Below, piece by piece: positions 44,901-53,477 of a stretch of DNA of 64,000 nucleotides. Source of the stretch: Lachnospiraceae bacterium (GTDB lineage Bacteria; Bacillota; Clostridia; Lachnospirales; Lachnospiraceae). Both the position numbers and the translations under genes were made by a program. The stretch lies in NCBI GenBank assembly GCA_017557525.1, contig JAFYYN010000077.1:16890-80889 (forward strand), written 5' to 3'. Position 1 is the stretch's first letter. The number at the start of each line of letters is the position of its first letter. The notes under the pieces were generated by a model, which was given only the letters and a program-made list of their open reading frames with translations, ran no database searches and was not told the origin of the DNA.

Positions 44901-45669
44901 CCTCGAGAGTTGCAGTATAATCCGGTGCTCCGTCATCCGTTACCGAGAGCTTTTTTGCTTCGGTTACCTTTCTTTTTATACCTGTTAAAAGGCTCTTTAC
45001 ATACGCAAAGACCTTTTTACTTATGGATGATGAATCAAACTGAGCCGCATCAGCTATTTCATAATCTTTAAGCATAGCATCCAGCCATTTTTCAGGCCAT
45101 GGCTGAGCCAAAGCCTTTTCTGCAAGATTAGAAATATAGCCTGTCAGATTATCCTCTGATTTAAACCCGCAATATGCATCTATCAGATAATAGAAATCCT
45201 CATCTGCAAGCTCGTGGTATTTCTCCATAAGCTCTTCCATGGTATCACTTTTTATCAGTTTAAGCTCGGTTTCATCCGCTATCCTGAATGCGGGGTCAAG
45301 ATCAAGCTTTTGGAAATATGACCTCACTATACTTAGACAAAAGCTGTCTATGGTACAGATTGCGGCATTTCCGAGCAGCCTGTACTGTCTGCGGTAAAGA
45401 CGGTTTTCAGGCTCGGCTTCTATTAGTTTTTCAAGCTCATCAGAAATCTTCTGCTTCATCTGTGCCGCTGCCGCCCTGGTAAATGTTATGACAACCAGCT
45501 TGTCTATATCGACAGCCTCATCCTTATCGGTTATCATTTTTATGATACGTGCCACAAGTATGGTGGTTTTTCCCGCTCCTGCAGCTGCAGAAACCAGGAT
45601 ATTCTTGTTTTCTGTATCTATAACGCTCTGCTGAGCATCAGTCCACTTCGTTTTCACTTTTTTCTCCAT
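41962..45669 (-). CDS. addA: Helicase-nuclease AddA subunit
   Basis: Motor and nuclease subunit of the AddAB double-strand break repair enzyme, 1235 residues. Walker A [10 protein letters not shown] (about 27-36), then [14 protein letters not shown], Walker B [43 protein letters not shown] and [13 protein letters not shown] give a UvrD-like helicase. The C-terminal RecB nuclease motif is [26 protein letters not shown] precedes the ATG, 9 nt after the addB stop. The stretch about 950-1010 is Thr/Val/Asn-rich and looks like a variable linker. Confidence 0.95.
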   Translation of the reverse strand: [1235 protein letters not shown]

Positions 45670-45678
45670 AATAATCCT

Positions 45679-48600
45679 TTATATAGCCCTGAAACGGTCA
45701 CCCAGATGTTTGTCAAATTTGCATACTGAAACATAAGGGCAGTAATTACATGCATTTTCCGACTTGTATTCATAGGGATCAACCGAAACCCTGCCTTTTA
45801 AGATATCCCCGGCCAGCATCTTAGCCTTATCGGAAGCGGTTTGCTTAACATTATCAAAAGTCTCCGTATCCACAACCTTTCGTTCCGAATTTTTAGCCAG
45901 ACTTCCGTCCTTTTTGCACTCATAATATATTACCTGAGAGCTCCCTCCCGGCAATCTGCTGCCGTCCTCTGCCACAAGAGATATATCATGCAGGCCGATG
46001 ATATCATCCTCTCCGACCGTCAGTCCGTCCATACGCAGTTTCTTCATGATCTCCTTTTCTGTTTCAGGACTGGGGACTGCAGGCATCGTCTTTTCCGTCC
46101 CTTCTGAGTCAGGAATATCAGGCTGTGCATTGGTTGAGGCTTTTGCATCGATAATCGGGTCATCTATACGGTAATAGTACATACCTGCAGCCTCAGGCTG
46201 TTCGCCGTCTTCAAAAAGAGTTGCCGCTGCCTCGGCAGTGTAGATCGCAAGCTGCAGCTGCAGGCCTGCTTTCACCTTTTCTATGTCAAATTCGGTCCTG
46301 CCGGTTTTATAATCTATAATGCGGAAATAGGTCTTACCATTTTTCTTTACAACATCCACACGGTCTATAACTCCGGTAAGCTTCATAAGAGCGCTCTCAC
46401 GGGTAAATCTCTTTTCGATAAAGCCTACATCAAACTGGCCTAAACTTATCTGCTTTGTAACTATATCAATAGTCCTGTCAAGCACTTTGGCCAGTCTTAT
46501 TTTGAAATGCTCATATCTCCTGCTGCTCGATATGATATCCTGATATTCGGAAAGTGCCGACTCTATAGCGGATGCTTCACGTGCCTCCCTTTCTGTGCCT
46601 AAGCAGTCCGCCCACTTCATTTTTTCTTTTTTAAGACCCTCCGCATATTTCTTAAGAGCGTCATGATAGATAAGTCCAAGCTCTAAGCCGCCTATCCGGT
46701 ACTCCTGTCTTTCCTTTAACTTCAAGCCATATTCCGCAAAATGTGAAAAAGCGCACTGAGCAAACTGCTGGAGCCTTGTGATACTCCCGACAATTACCTT
46801 TCCATAAAGTTTTTCTGCTGCTTCCCCCGTAAGATTGGATGTAAGCCTTTTTCCCATTGAAGCATGGATCAGCCTATCTATAAGCTTAGGGTTTTCATCC
46901 CTTATAATTGAGTAAATCACGGATGATATTACACTTTTCTTAAAACCATCAACATCTCCAGACAGGTCTTTATTACTGTCACTGTAATTCCCGGCTTCGC
47001 CTTTTACGTTCCCTTTTGAAGCATTTTCCCTTAAATATGCAATAACCGCACTTAATCCTTTGTCGCTGCCTAAAATGCGATAAATATCATCCTGCTCATA
47101 TCTTGATATTTTCTGTACCTCAAGTCCCTCGTACAACTTTATTATCCTGCCGAATATATATGCGGGGCGCCCCTCTTTCTCATCACCACATTTCTTGCTG
47201 TAAGAAAGATATAGTCTTTGGGACGGTTTTGTAAGTGCCAGATACATATAAAATTCGCTTAAAGAAGCATTGTCCCTCTGAGTAGGTGACAGCTCTATAT
47301 CATTATCTGCAAAAAGCTCCCTGTCAAATTCATTGAGCAGACTGCCCTTTGATTTGTTTCCGGGTATAACCGAATCATTGCAGCCTGCGAAAAAGATCAC
47401 GTTCTTGTTGTCCAGTCTGGTCCTTTCGATATCCCCGACTACTACGCTGTCAACACCTCCGGGGATAGCACGGAGCTTTGCCTCATTAAAGCCGGTATCA
47501 AGTATTTCTTTAAATTCATTTAAAGACAGTCTCTCCTCCCCAAGCAGACTGTTGATCCTCTCAAATACCTTTACTATAGATTTAAATACCTGACCAAGCT
47601 CAGTGCCTTTAATGCGGTCCTTGGGGTTTTCGCTGTTCTTTAAGGTTTCGGACAGGTTATAAAGCTTTAATTCCACCTCACATTTATCAAGCAAAGAGTA
47701 CAGTAATGTGAGCCTCTCCTTGACGGTGGGCTTTTCCTTAGGCTCTTCACTTTTCTTTATTTCACATAATAAATCAAGTACCTTTACCCTTACGCTGTTT
47801 TCTGTTTCCGGCTCTTCCTTTTTTGCTTTAAATACTCTGCTCCAGCGCCAATACCCCTTTATACCGTGCTCGTAAACAAAATTTTCCGTGCGGGATATAT
47901 CATCTCTGTCAATATCTGTAAAACCTGCTTTTAAAAATCTGAAAACACTTTCATAAGAAAAATCGCTTAGTATTATATCAAGTACCGAGTCAATAAACTC
48001 GACTGCGCTTGTACCAGCAATATTCTTTTTCTGATCTATGAAATGTGGGATACCTGCTTTTAAAAGCTTTCTTTCAAGTACAGGGCCGTATGCCGCCAGA
48101 TCACCTGTAAGTACAGCGATGTTTTCAAAGCGCATACCGGCAGCCACATTCTCGGTACCTGTACCGGTCTCTTTAGGAACCACATCCATGGCGTCAGTAC
48201 TATTTTCAAACACCAGCTCTCTGATCTTAGCAACAATAAAATCTGCCTCCTCCTCTGTATCCTTTGCAGAAAGCAGAGTTATCGCACTGTGATCCGTGCT
48301 TTTCTTATACGGGTATCTAAAAATATTTTGCTCAAGATGTGCAAGAGAAGGGTTGTTCCGGTAACGCCCCTTTTCATCATTATATGTGATAATCCCGGTC
48401 TGGATATTGTTTTTAGTGGCAAGCTGTTCAAGCTTATCTATTGTTTTTAAGCTTAATTCAAAGAGACTGTCTTTTTTTTCAATCAGAGAACCGTCCCCCT
48501 GATTGAAACCCGAAACCAAATTAGGAGATAAAGTCAGAACCACATGGATATCCCTGGCATATTTCATGAGCTTATCAATGCAGTTATACTGGGAGGGTGT

Positions 48601-49221
48601 AAAACCTGTAAAGCCGTCAAGTACAATTACGGACCCTTTAAGTAGCTCCGACTCTCCCGCTACCTCACACATCCTGTCAAGCACTTCCTCATTCATGACA
48701 AAGCGGCCATTTATAAACTTTGCGAACGCTTTATAAATTATCTCTATATCATGCAGTTTACTTTTTAAAATATCCCGGTCGCCTGCAGTTTTCTTCATAG
48801 TTTCGAAATGCTCCAGGTCAATCCCGTACTGATAAAACTCTGCTATCAGAGACTTCATCTCCTCGGCAAAGCCCTGCTTTTTTACCTTGCTTTTATATAT
48901 GGTAAGCTCATCCTGATGCTCTAAAAGCAGCTTTTTAACTATCATGCTCTTACCCGTATCCTCTAAGACCTGGGGCAGTGTCACTCCCAGCTCCTCAAAA
49001 ACACGGTACGCAAGGCGGGCAAAGCTTAAGGCATCAATATTTAACATGCCTCCGGTCCTGCTTTTTGAAAGGATCTCCCTCTGGGTCTGTAAAGTAAACT
49101 GTTCGGGCACGATAAAAAGAAAGCTTCTGTCTTTTTCTTTTTCAGCCTCCTCAATTATCCTATTCTGTACACCGGTGGTCTTTCCCGCACCGGAACTGCC
49201 TATGTGATAATATAAACTCAT
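45679..49221 (-). CDS. addB: Helicase-nuclease AddB subunit, with repeat-derived insert
   Basis: Partner of AddA, 1180 residues. N-terminal P-loop GSSGAGKT (8-15), inactive-helicase middle part, and C-terminal nuclease YFRIIDYKTGRTEFD. The iron-sulphur cluster cysteines are visible: one in QFAQCAFSHFA and a triplet near the C-terminus (ACNYCPYVSVCKFD). Residues 239-248 (FNQGDGSLIE) are encoded by a copy of the GGGACGGTTCT repeat (48478-48507) that keeps the frame. addB leads the operon; addA follows after 9 nt. The region upstream contains TATAAT without a good -35. Confidence 0.94.
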   Translation of the reverse strand: MSLYYHIGSSGAGKTTGVQNRIIEEAEKEKDRSFLFIVPEQFTLQTQREILSKSRTGGMLNIDALSFARLAYRVFEELGVTLPQVLEDTGKSMIVKKLLLEHQDELTIYKSKVKKQGFAEEMKSLIAEFYQYGIDLEHFETMKKTAGDRDILKSKLHDIEIIYKAFAKFINGRFVMNEEVLDRMCEVAGESELLKGSVIVLDGFTGFTPSQYNCIDKLMKYARDIHVVLTLSPNLVSGFNQGDGSLIEKKDSLFELSLKTIDKLEQLATKNNIQTGIITYNDEKGRYRNNPSLAHLEQNIFRYPYKKSTDHSAITLLSAKDTEEEADFIVAKIRELVFENSTDAMDVVPKETGTGTENVAAGMRFENIAVLTGDLAAYGPVLERKLLKAGIPHFIDQKKNIAGTSAVEFIDSVLDIILSDFSYESVFRFLKAGFTDIDRDDISRTENFVYEHGIKGYWRWSRVFKAKKEEPETENSVRVKVLDLLCEIKKSEEPKEKPTVKERLTLLYSLLDKCEVELKLYNLSETLKNSENPKDRIKGTELGQVFKSIVKVFERINSLLGEERLSLNEFKEILDTGFNEAKLRAIPGGVDSVVVGDIERTRLDNKNVIFFAGCNDSVIPGNKSKGSLLNEFDRELFADNDIELSPTQRDNASLSEFYMYLALTKPSQRLYLSYSKKCGDEKEGRPAYIFGRIIKLYEGLEVQKISRYEQDDIYRILGSDKGLSAVIAYLRENASKGNVKGEAGNYSDSNKDLSGDVDGFKKSVISSVIYSIIRDENPKLIDRLIHASMGKRLTSNLTGEAAEKLYGKVIVGSITRLQQFAQCAFSHFAEYGLKLKERQEYRIGGLELGLIYHDALKKYAEGLKKEKMKWADCLGTEREAREASAIESALSEYQDIISSSRRYEHFKIRLAKVLDRTIDIVTKQISLGQFDVGFIEKRFTRESALMKLTGVIDRVDVVKKNGKTYFRIIDYKTGRTEFDIEKVKAGLQLQLAIYTAEAAATLFEDGEQPEAAGMYYYRIDDPIIDAKASTNAQPDIPDSEGTEKTMPAVPSPETEKEIMKKLRMDGLTVGEDDIIGLHDISLVAEDGSRLPGGSSQVIYYECKKDGSLAKNSERKVVDTETFDNVKQTASDKAKMLAGDILKGRVSVDPYEYKSENACNYCPYVSVCKFDKHLGDRFRAI
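48478..48507. repeat. GGGACGGTTCT repeat inside addB
   Basis: Arms ttcaatcag (48478-48486) and ctgattgaa (48499-48507) enclose agaaccgtcccc, the reverse complement of the family core. It is in frame with addB. Confidence 0.8.
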
Positions 49222-49479
49222 GATCTACCCTTTCACTAAAGATTCTGCTTATAAAATTTCTAGTCCAATAACTACCTTATAACTCCTTCAAAATTCACGA
49301 AATTTATAGAACGGGTTTAATTTTGTAATCTATGTTTTCTATATATCTATTATACACCAAATGTATGTCCATTTTTTTGTACTCTTATAAATTTCTTACA
49401 AGAAAATTCAATTTTTAGGGAATTATTTACTTGCAAATATCTTTAAAAACTAACATATAATTTTGCAAAAATGTGTATT

Positions 49480-49520
49480 ATACAAAAATCGCCAGCGCTA
49501 TTTAGCAAATCCGGCGATTA
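49480..49520 (-). terminator. Terminator of the uvrC-GGDEF operon
   Basis: Minus strand: aatcgcc (49513-49519 complement) pairs with ggcgatt (49487-49493 complement), followed by TTTTTGTATAAT. It is 6 nt after the stop of the GGDEF gene. Confidence 0.7.
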
Positions 49521-49525
49521 TATTA

Positions 49526-50917
49526 TTATCTATACTTCAATTCAGGATGTCTTACATAGAACTGATTTTTATCCTCATACATCAGCTCATCCGCTTTACG
49601 AAGTGCTTTTCTTATATCGAGCTCACCTTCCTGGAAAGCACTGCCGACTGCAAAGCTTACATTTGACTCATTACCTGCCAGCTCAAAAATCTTGCGGGTT
49701 TTCTCTTCAAACTCCTCTTTGCTACTGTTAAGGACGACGACCATAAATTCGTCTCCGCCGGCACGGTAAATCTCATCATCAACAAAAACCTGACGCAGTA
49801 CAGCAGAAGCCTTTTTCAGTAAGCGGTCACCTTCGGTATGTCCCTTGCGGTCATTGATCATCTTTAAGCCGTTAAGATCTGCAAAAATAACGCCGAGTGT
49901 TTTTATGCTCTCATCTTTTTTCTGATCAAACTGCGATACACGGTTATTCATCGAATTTCTGTTAAGTGTTCCGGTAAGGAGATCGATCGTCCCCATCACT
50001 TCAAGCTTTTTTAACATCTGATAATTGGAAATCTCAGAAGCGATGAAAAATGTGGTAACCTCTAACACTTCCTTGATCTTTACCGCATTCTTAACATCAA
50101 AATTTGTGGCCCAGATATATCCTAAGATTGAGCCTTTATATTTTAATGGGAATAAAACCAGACTTACAACATGGTGATCTGCCAGTGATTTATACCACTC
50201 AGGATTTCTTTCCTTTAAGACCTCCATTTCATGCTCATTTTTTATAATAAGACATGTGCTTCCGGCAAGAGTCTTTTCCCATGTGACAATAAGCTTATAA
50301 AACTCTTTTCTGATCTCGGGAGTCCTCAAGAAAGACGGATATCCCGGCATATGAGCGTCACCAATGACTTCACAGGTTTCATTTTCATTATCAACTGTGA
50401 TGATGCTGCATCTAAAGGAATTACAAAGATCCCTGATATCCGATGTGATCTCATTTATCGTCTGCAGAAAATCCTCACTGCTCCTAAGCTTAATGCAAGA
50501 AGACAGAACCAGTGATGAAGTTTCGGGAGACAGGTCGGACATGTTTGTTTCATTTGCTTTTGTATTAATCGTAAATGAATAAATACAGTACTCGGTATTT
50601 TTCTTATCGGATTTTAAAGGCCATAAGAACATATCAACCCAAAGGCCCATCTCGTAAAGATTTACATATGTATGAAGAGGCTGATGCGTAACTGCACATC
50701 TGTGTATAAAATCCTCGAAATTTAAATCCTTCGGGAGACTTAAGTAATATGGCGTATTATCCACAAAGGGACGCTTTGTTAGGTTTGCTATGTCATCCTT
50801 AAAAGCCTTGTTACCTGTGGCCACAAGAATATTACCATATGATCCGTCTTCGTATGTATCAACCGAAAGGACACATGCCATACCCTCAAAATTTTCCAGG
50901 AGATTAGAAAAATCCAT
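49526..50917 (-). CDS. GAF-GGDEF diguanylate cyclase
   Basis: Probable c-di-GMP synthase of 463 residues, soluble. The N-terminal 130 residues are an unassigned sensor-like region; about 140-290 looks like a GAF domain (LVLFPLKYKGSILGYIWATNF). The GGDEF domain starts at DLLTGTLNRNSM with FADLNGLKMINDRKGHTEGD, and the active site reads RAGGDEF (387-391), intact. The RxxD inhibitory site upstream is absent (FVDD). The last segment is AVGSAFQEGELDIRKALRKADELMYEDK. AATTGGAGG precedes the ATG. It follows uvrC by 21 nt and ends in a terminator, so it is expressed with uvrC. Confidence 0.92.
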   Translation of the reverse strand: MDFSNLLENFEGMACVLSVDTYEDGSYGNILVATGNKAFKDDIANLTKRPFVDNTPYYLSLPKDLNFEDFIHRCAVTHQPLHTYVNLYEMGLWVDMFLWPLKSDKKNTEYCIYSFTINTKANETNMSDLSPETSSLVLSSCIKLRSSEDFLQTINEITSDIRDLCNSFRCSIITVDNENETCEVIGDAHMPGYPSFLRTPEIRKEFYKLIVTWEKTLAGSTCLIIKNEHEMEVLKERNPEWYKSLADHHVVSLVLFPLKYKGSILGYIWATNFDVKNAVKIKEVLEVTTFFIASEISNYQMLKKLEVMGTIDLLTGTLNRNSMNNRVSQFDQKKDESIKTLGVIFADLNGLKMINDRKGHTEGDRLLKKASAVLRQVFVDDEIYRAGGDEFMVVVLNSSKEEFEEKTRKIFELAGNESNVSFAVGSAFQEGELDIRKALRKADELMYEDKNQFYVRHPELKYR

Positions 50918-50938
50918 ATGCTACCTCCAATTAAAAGT

Positions 50939-52873
50939 TCATTTGCGTCTGAAAAAATCATATACCGACTGTGCGGCTTTTATATTCATGCCGGGAGCTT
51001 TAGCAAGTTCTTCAATGCTTGCTTCCTTTATGGCAGTAATTGTTTCAAAATGTGTGATCAATGCCCTGCGTCTCGCGGCCCCTATACCTTCTATATCGTC
51101 TAAGACCGATTTAACCTGCGCCTTTGACCGTAAGGACTTGTGATATTCTATGGCAAACCGGTGTGTTTCATCCTGTATCCTCGTTATGAGCTTGAAACAC
51201 TCACTGCCCGTATCTATCGGCAGCTCCTCGTTTTCAAAGTAGAGACCTCTTGTCCTGTGATGGTCATCCTTAACCATGCCGCAGATACTGATATCAAGAC
51301 CAAACTGCTCTGCAATCTCAAGTGCAGCGTTAACCTGGCCTCTGCCACCATCCATGAGTATGAGATCCGGAAGTTTAGTGAAACTATCCTCTCGATGTGT
51401 CAGACGGGACGGTTCTCCTTGACACATTTCCGATGTATCAGAGAGAACCGTCCCCCTTGACACATCTGCAGCATCAGCGGATGTAATGGCTCTTGAAAAT
51501 CTTCTGGTAAGCACCTCTTTCATAGAGGCATAATCATCAGGACCTTCAACAGTTTTAATCTTAAATCTGCGGTAATCACTTTTCTTTGGTTTTCCGTTTT
51601 CGTAAACTACCATCGAGCCAACCGATTCAAAACCGGATGTATTGGAAATATCGTATGACTCAATGCGAAAACCGCTTCCATTTGACACATCTTGATTGTC
51701 AGAATTACCTATACCAAGTAAAGCTTTAAGCTCTTCCACTGCACCGGTCGTGCGTTCCGCTTCTCTTATAAGTTTTTCTGCATCCTTAACAAGGATATTG
51801 TTTGCATTTTCCACTGCAAGCTCAACAAGCTTTTCCTTTTTACCCTTGACAGGAGTAGTGATCCTGATTTTAGTACCGGCCCTTTCAGAAAGCCAGTTTT
51901 CAGTCAGATCCTTTTCGTCTATTTCCTCAGAAAGCAGGATTTCCTTGGGTATTACAGCAGCACCGCCGTAAAACTGTTTAATGAATTCCTCAGCAACCTC
52001 TGATTTATTGTCACTCTCAGCTTCCACAAGGAAATGCTCCCTGCCAACCACTTTCCCGGAGCGTATAAAGAAAACCTGGGCTATCGCCTTGTAGTCCTTC
52101 ATGGCGATGCCGATAACATCCCTGTTCATTTCATCCGAGGCGGTCACACGCTGTACCTGGGACATTGCCTCGACATTATTAAGCATATCACGGTATATTG
52201 CTGCCTGCTCAAACTCCATGTTCTGTGAGCACTCAAGCATCTTGGACTTTAGGTCCTTAACAACACCTGCCGTATCCCCATCAAAAAAGCTGACTATCTC
52301 ATTTATACCCTTTTTATAATCTTCTTCACTCACCTTGCCGGAGCATGGTCCCGGGCATTCACCGACCTGATTATACAGGCAGGGACGGTCAACCTTAGAC
52401 CCGTCCAGTTTCTTTTCACAGGTCCTGTAGCCGTACAGTTTCCGAAACATTTTAAGTATTTCCCTAACCGCGGTCACATTGGTATATGGTCCGAAATACT
52501 TTGCCCCATCCTTGAGATGCCTGCGGGTAAGATATATCTTAGGATATTTTTCAAAAAACGTAACCTTTACAAACGGATAGGTTTTGTCATCCATCAGCAT
52601 GGTATTGTATTTCGGACGGTTTTCCTTTATCAGATTACACTCTAAAACAAACGCTTCCATCTCACTTTCAACCATGATGTATTCAAAATGGTCTATGAGC
52701 GAGATCATTTTCTCTATTTTAGGACTTCTGGGCTTAGACTGAAAATATGAAGAAACCCGGCGCTTAAGATTAATTGCCTTACCGACATAGATGATGTTGT
52801 CAGCCTTGTCATGCATTATGTAGACGCCGGGGCTGTCAGGGAGTTTTTTTAATTCTGCCTTGATATCAAACAT
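50939..52873 (-). CDS. uvrC: Excinuclease ABC subunit C, with repeat-derived insert
   Basis: Dual-incision nuclease of nucleotide excision repair, 644 residues. N-terminal GIY-YIG domain (SPGVYIMHDKADNIIYVGKA), Cys-rich segment RPCLYNQVGECPGPC, UVR motif near 200, RNase H-like nuclease with IESYDISNTSG and LPDLILMDGGRGQ, and C-terminal helix-hairpin-helix pairs (VLDDIEGIGAARRRALITHF, LAKAPGMNIKAAQSVYDFF). It exceeds the usual length by roughly 30. Residues 470-494 (within DVSRGTVLSDTSEMCQG and what follows) are encoded by a paired GGGACGGTTCT repeat at 51394-51466, placed just before the conserved LPDLILMDGG. A weak second hairpin codes NSDNQDVS near residue 395. GGGGGCAAAG precedes the ATG. 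Confidence 0.95.
   Translation of the reverse strand: MFDIKAELKKLPDSPGVYIMHDKADNIIYVGKAINLKRRVSSYFQSKPRSPKIEKMISLIDHFEYIMVESEMEAFVLECNLIKENRPKYNTMLMDDKTYPFVKVTFFEKYPKIYLTRRHLKDGAKYFGPYTNVTAVREILKMFRKLYGYRTCEKKLDGSKVDRPCLYNQVGECPGPCSGKVSEEDYKKGINEIVSFFDGDTAGVVKDLKSKMLECSQNMEFEQAAIYRDMLNNVEAMSQVQRVTASDEMNRDVIGIAMKDYKAIAQVFFIRSGKVVGREHFLVEAESDNKSEVAEEFIKQFYGGAAVIPKEILLSEEIDEKDLTENWLSERAGTKIRITTPVKGKKEKLVELAVENANNILVKDAEKLIREAERTTGAVEELKALLGIGNSDNQDVSNGSGFRIESYDISNTSGFESVGSMVVYENGKPKKSDYRRFKIKTVEGPDDYASMKEVLTRRFSRAITSADAADVSRGTVLSDTSEMCQGEPSRLTHREDSFTKLPDLILMDGGRGQVNAALEIAEQFGLDISICGMVKDDHHRTRGLYFENEELPIDTGSECFKLITRIQDETHRFAIEYHKSLRSKAQVKSVLDDIEGIGAARRRALITHFETITAIKEASIEELAKAPGMNIKAAQSVYDFFRRK
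51394..51466. repeat. Paired GGGACGGTTCT repeat inside uvrC
   Basis: 24-nt arms (51394-51417 and 51443-51466) match in 22 positions as inverted copies. They begin and end in gatgtgtca / tgacacatc and contain the cores gggacggttct and agaaccgtccc. The inner 25 nt also pair through tgacaca / tgtatca. It is in frame with uvrC. Confidence 0.88.
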
Positions 52874-52968
52874 GCTTTGCCCCCTTCCCTGTTAAACATT
52901 ATAGCCCAACAATGCCGACGTCTCTTTATTAGAGCACCATCATATCATATAGTGCTTAACACATTGTA

Positions 52969-53199
52969 TCATTCATCGAACTCCACATCCACAAAGTATC
53001 CCTTTTCATTCCTGCGGATTTCCTTAACTACACCCTCTGTGGACTTGATCCTGTTACCAAAAGAGAAATTGCCCGACATGGCTAGTGCCGGGACAATTGT
53101 ATAGTAATAAAATGCAACTGTATTCTTTTCGATGATCTCAACATGATCTCCCGCTTTCAAGAGATCCTGCCGCTCCATCTTGAACTCTTCCACTCTCAT
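52969..53199 (-). CDS. Small conserved-looking protein upstream of uvrC
   Basis: Not recognised. The 76 residues are soluble, with a beta-rich SH3-like pattern (GDHVEIIEKNTVAFYYYTIVP, GNRIKSTEGVVKEIRRNEKGYFVDVEFDE) that recalls small KOW/ferrous-transport-type beta barrels, although no family can be claimed. Two starts are possible: 53199 (weak GGGAAAC upstream) or the ATG seven codons later with GGAAGAG upstream. It lies between a large palindromic element and uvrC (95 nt). Codon use and the clean end at FDE support a real gene. Confidence 0.6.
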   Translation of the reverse strand: MRVEEFKMERQDLLKAGDHVEIIEKNTVAFYYYTIVPALAMSGNFSFGNRIKSTEGVVKEIRRNEKGYFVDVEFDE

Positions 53200-53247
53200 G
53201 TTAGTTTCCCATTAATATATTATGTCTGCACATAGCTATTTGAAAAT

Positions 53248-53468
53248 ACATCAACATTAGAGCAGGTGTGTGAGGGGATGGTGTTTCTTCCTCATGCTCT
53301 AATATCGATGTTTTCGCGTCTAGCGTGCCGATTTTGCACGCTGCGAAAATGTCGAGAAGGATTTTGCGTACATAACATAAAGTATAGCATTGCCACTAAA
53401 TGTCATACTCCAAGACCTACGCAAAATCCGCTCCGTGCATGAGGGAGATATACCATCCCCCACACACC
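53248..53468. repeat. Multi-branched palindromic element downstream of ftsH
   Basis: Outer stem ggtgtgtgaggggatggt (53265-53282) pairs with accatcccccacacacc (53452-53468), continued by tcctcatgc (53289-53297) with gcatgaggga (53437-53446). An alternative left arm pairs attagagca (53256-53264) with tgctctaat (53295-53303), extended outwards on both sides. Inside are ttttcgc...agcgtgc with gcacgct-gcgaaaa (about 53311-53348) and ggattttgcgta (53359-53370) with tacgcaaaatcc (53418-53429). About 220 nt, no credible ORF, immediately after the ftsH stop. Confidence 0.82.
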
Positions 53469-53477
53469 GTCATTTAC

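Noticed and set aside
41962-49221. RecBCD instead of AddAB
   Set aside because: The two large subunits, both with nuclease motifs, and the AddB iron-sulphur cysteines fit AddAB; recD2 is remote and of the RecD2 class.
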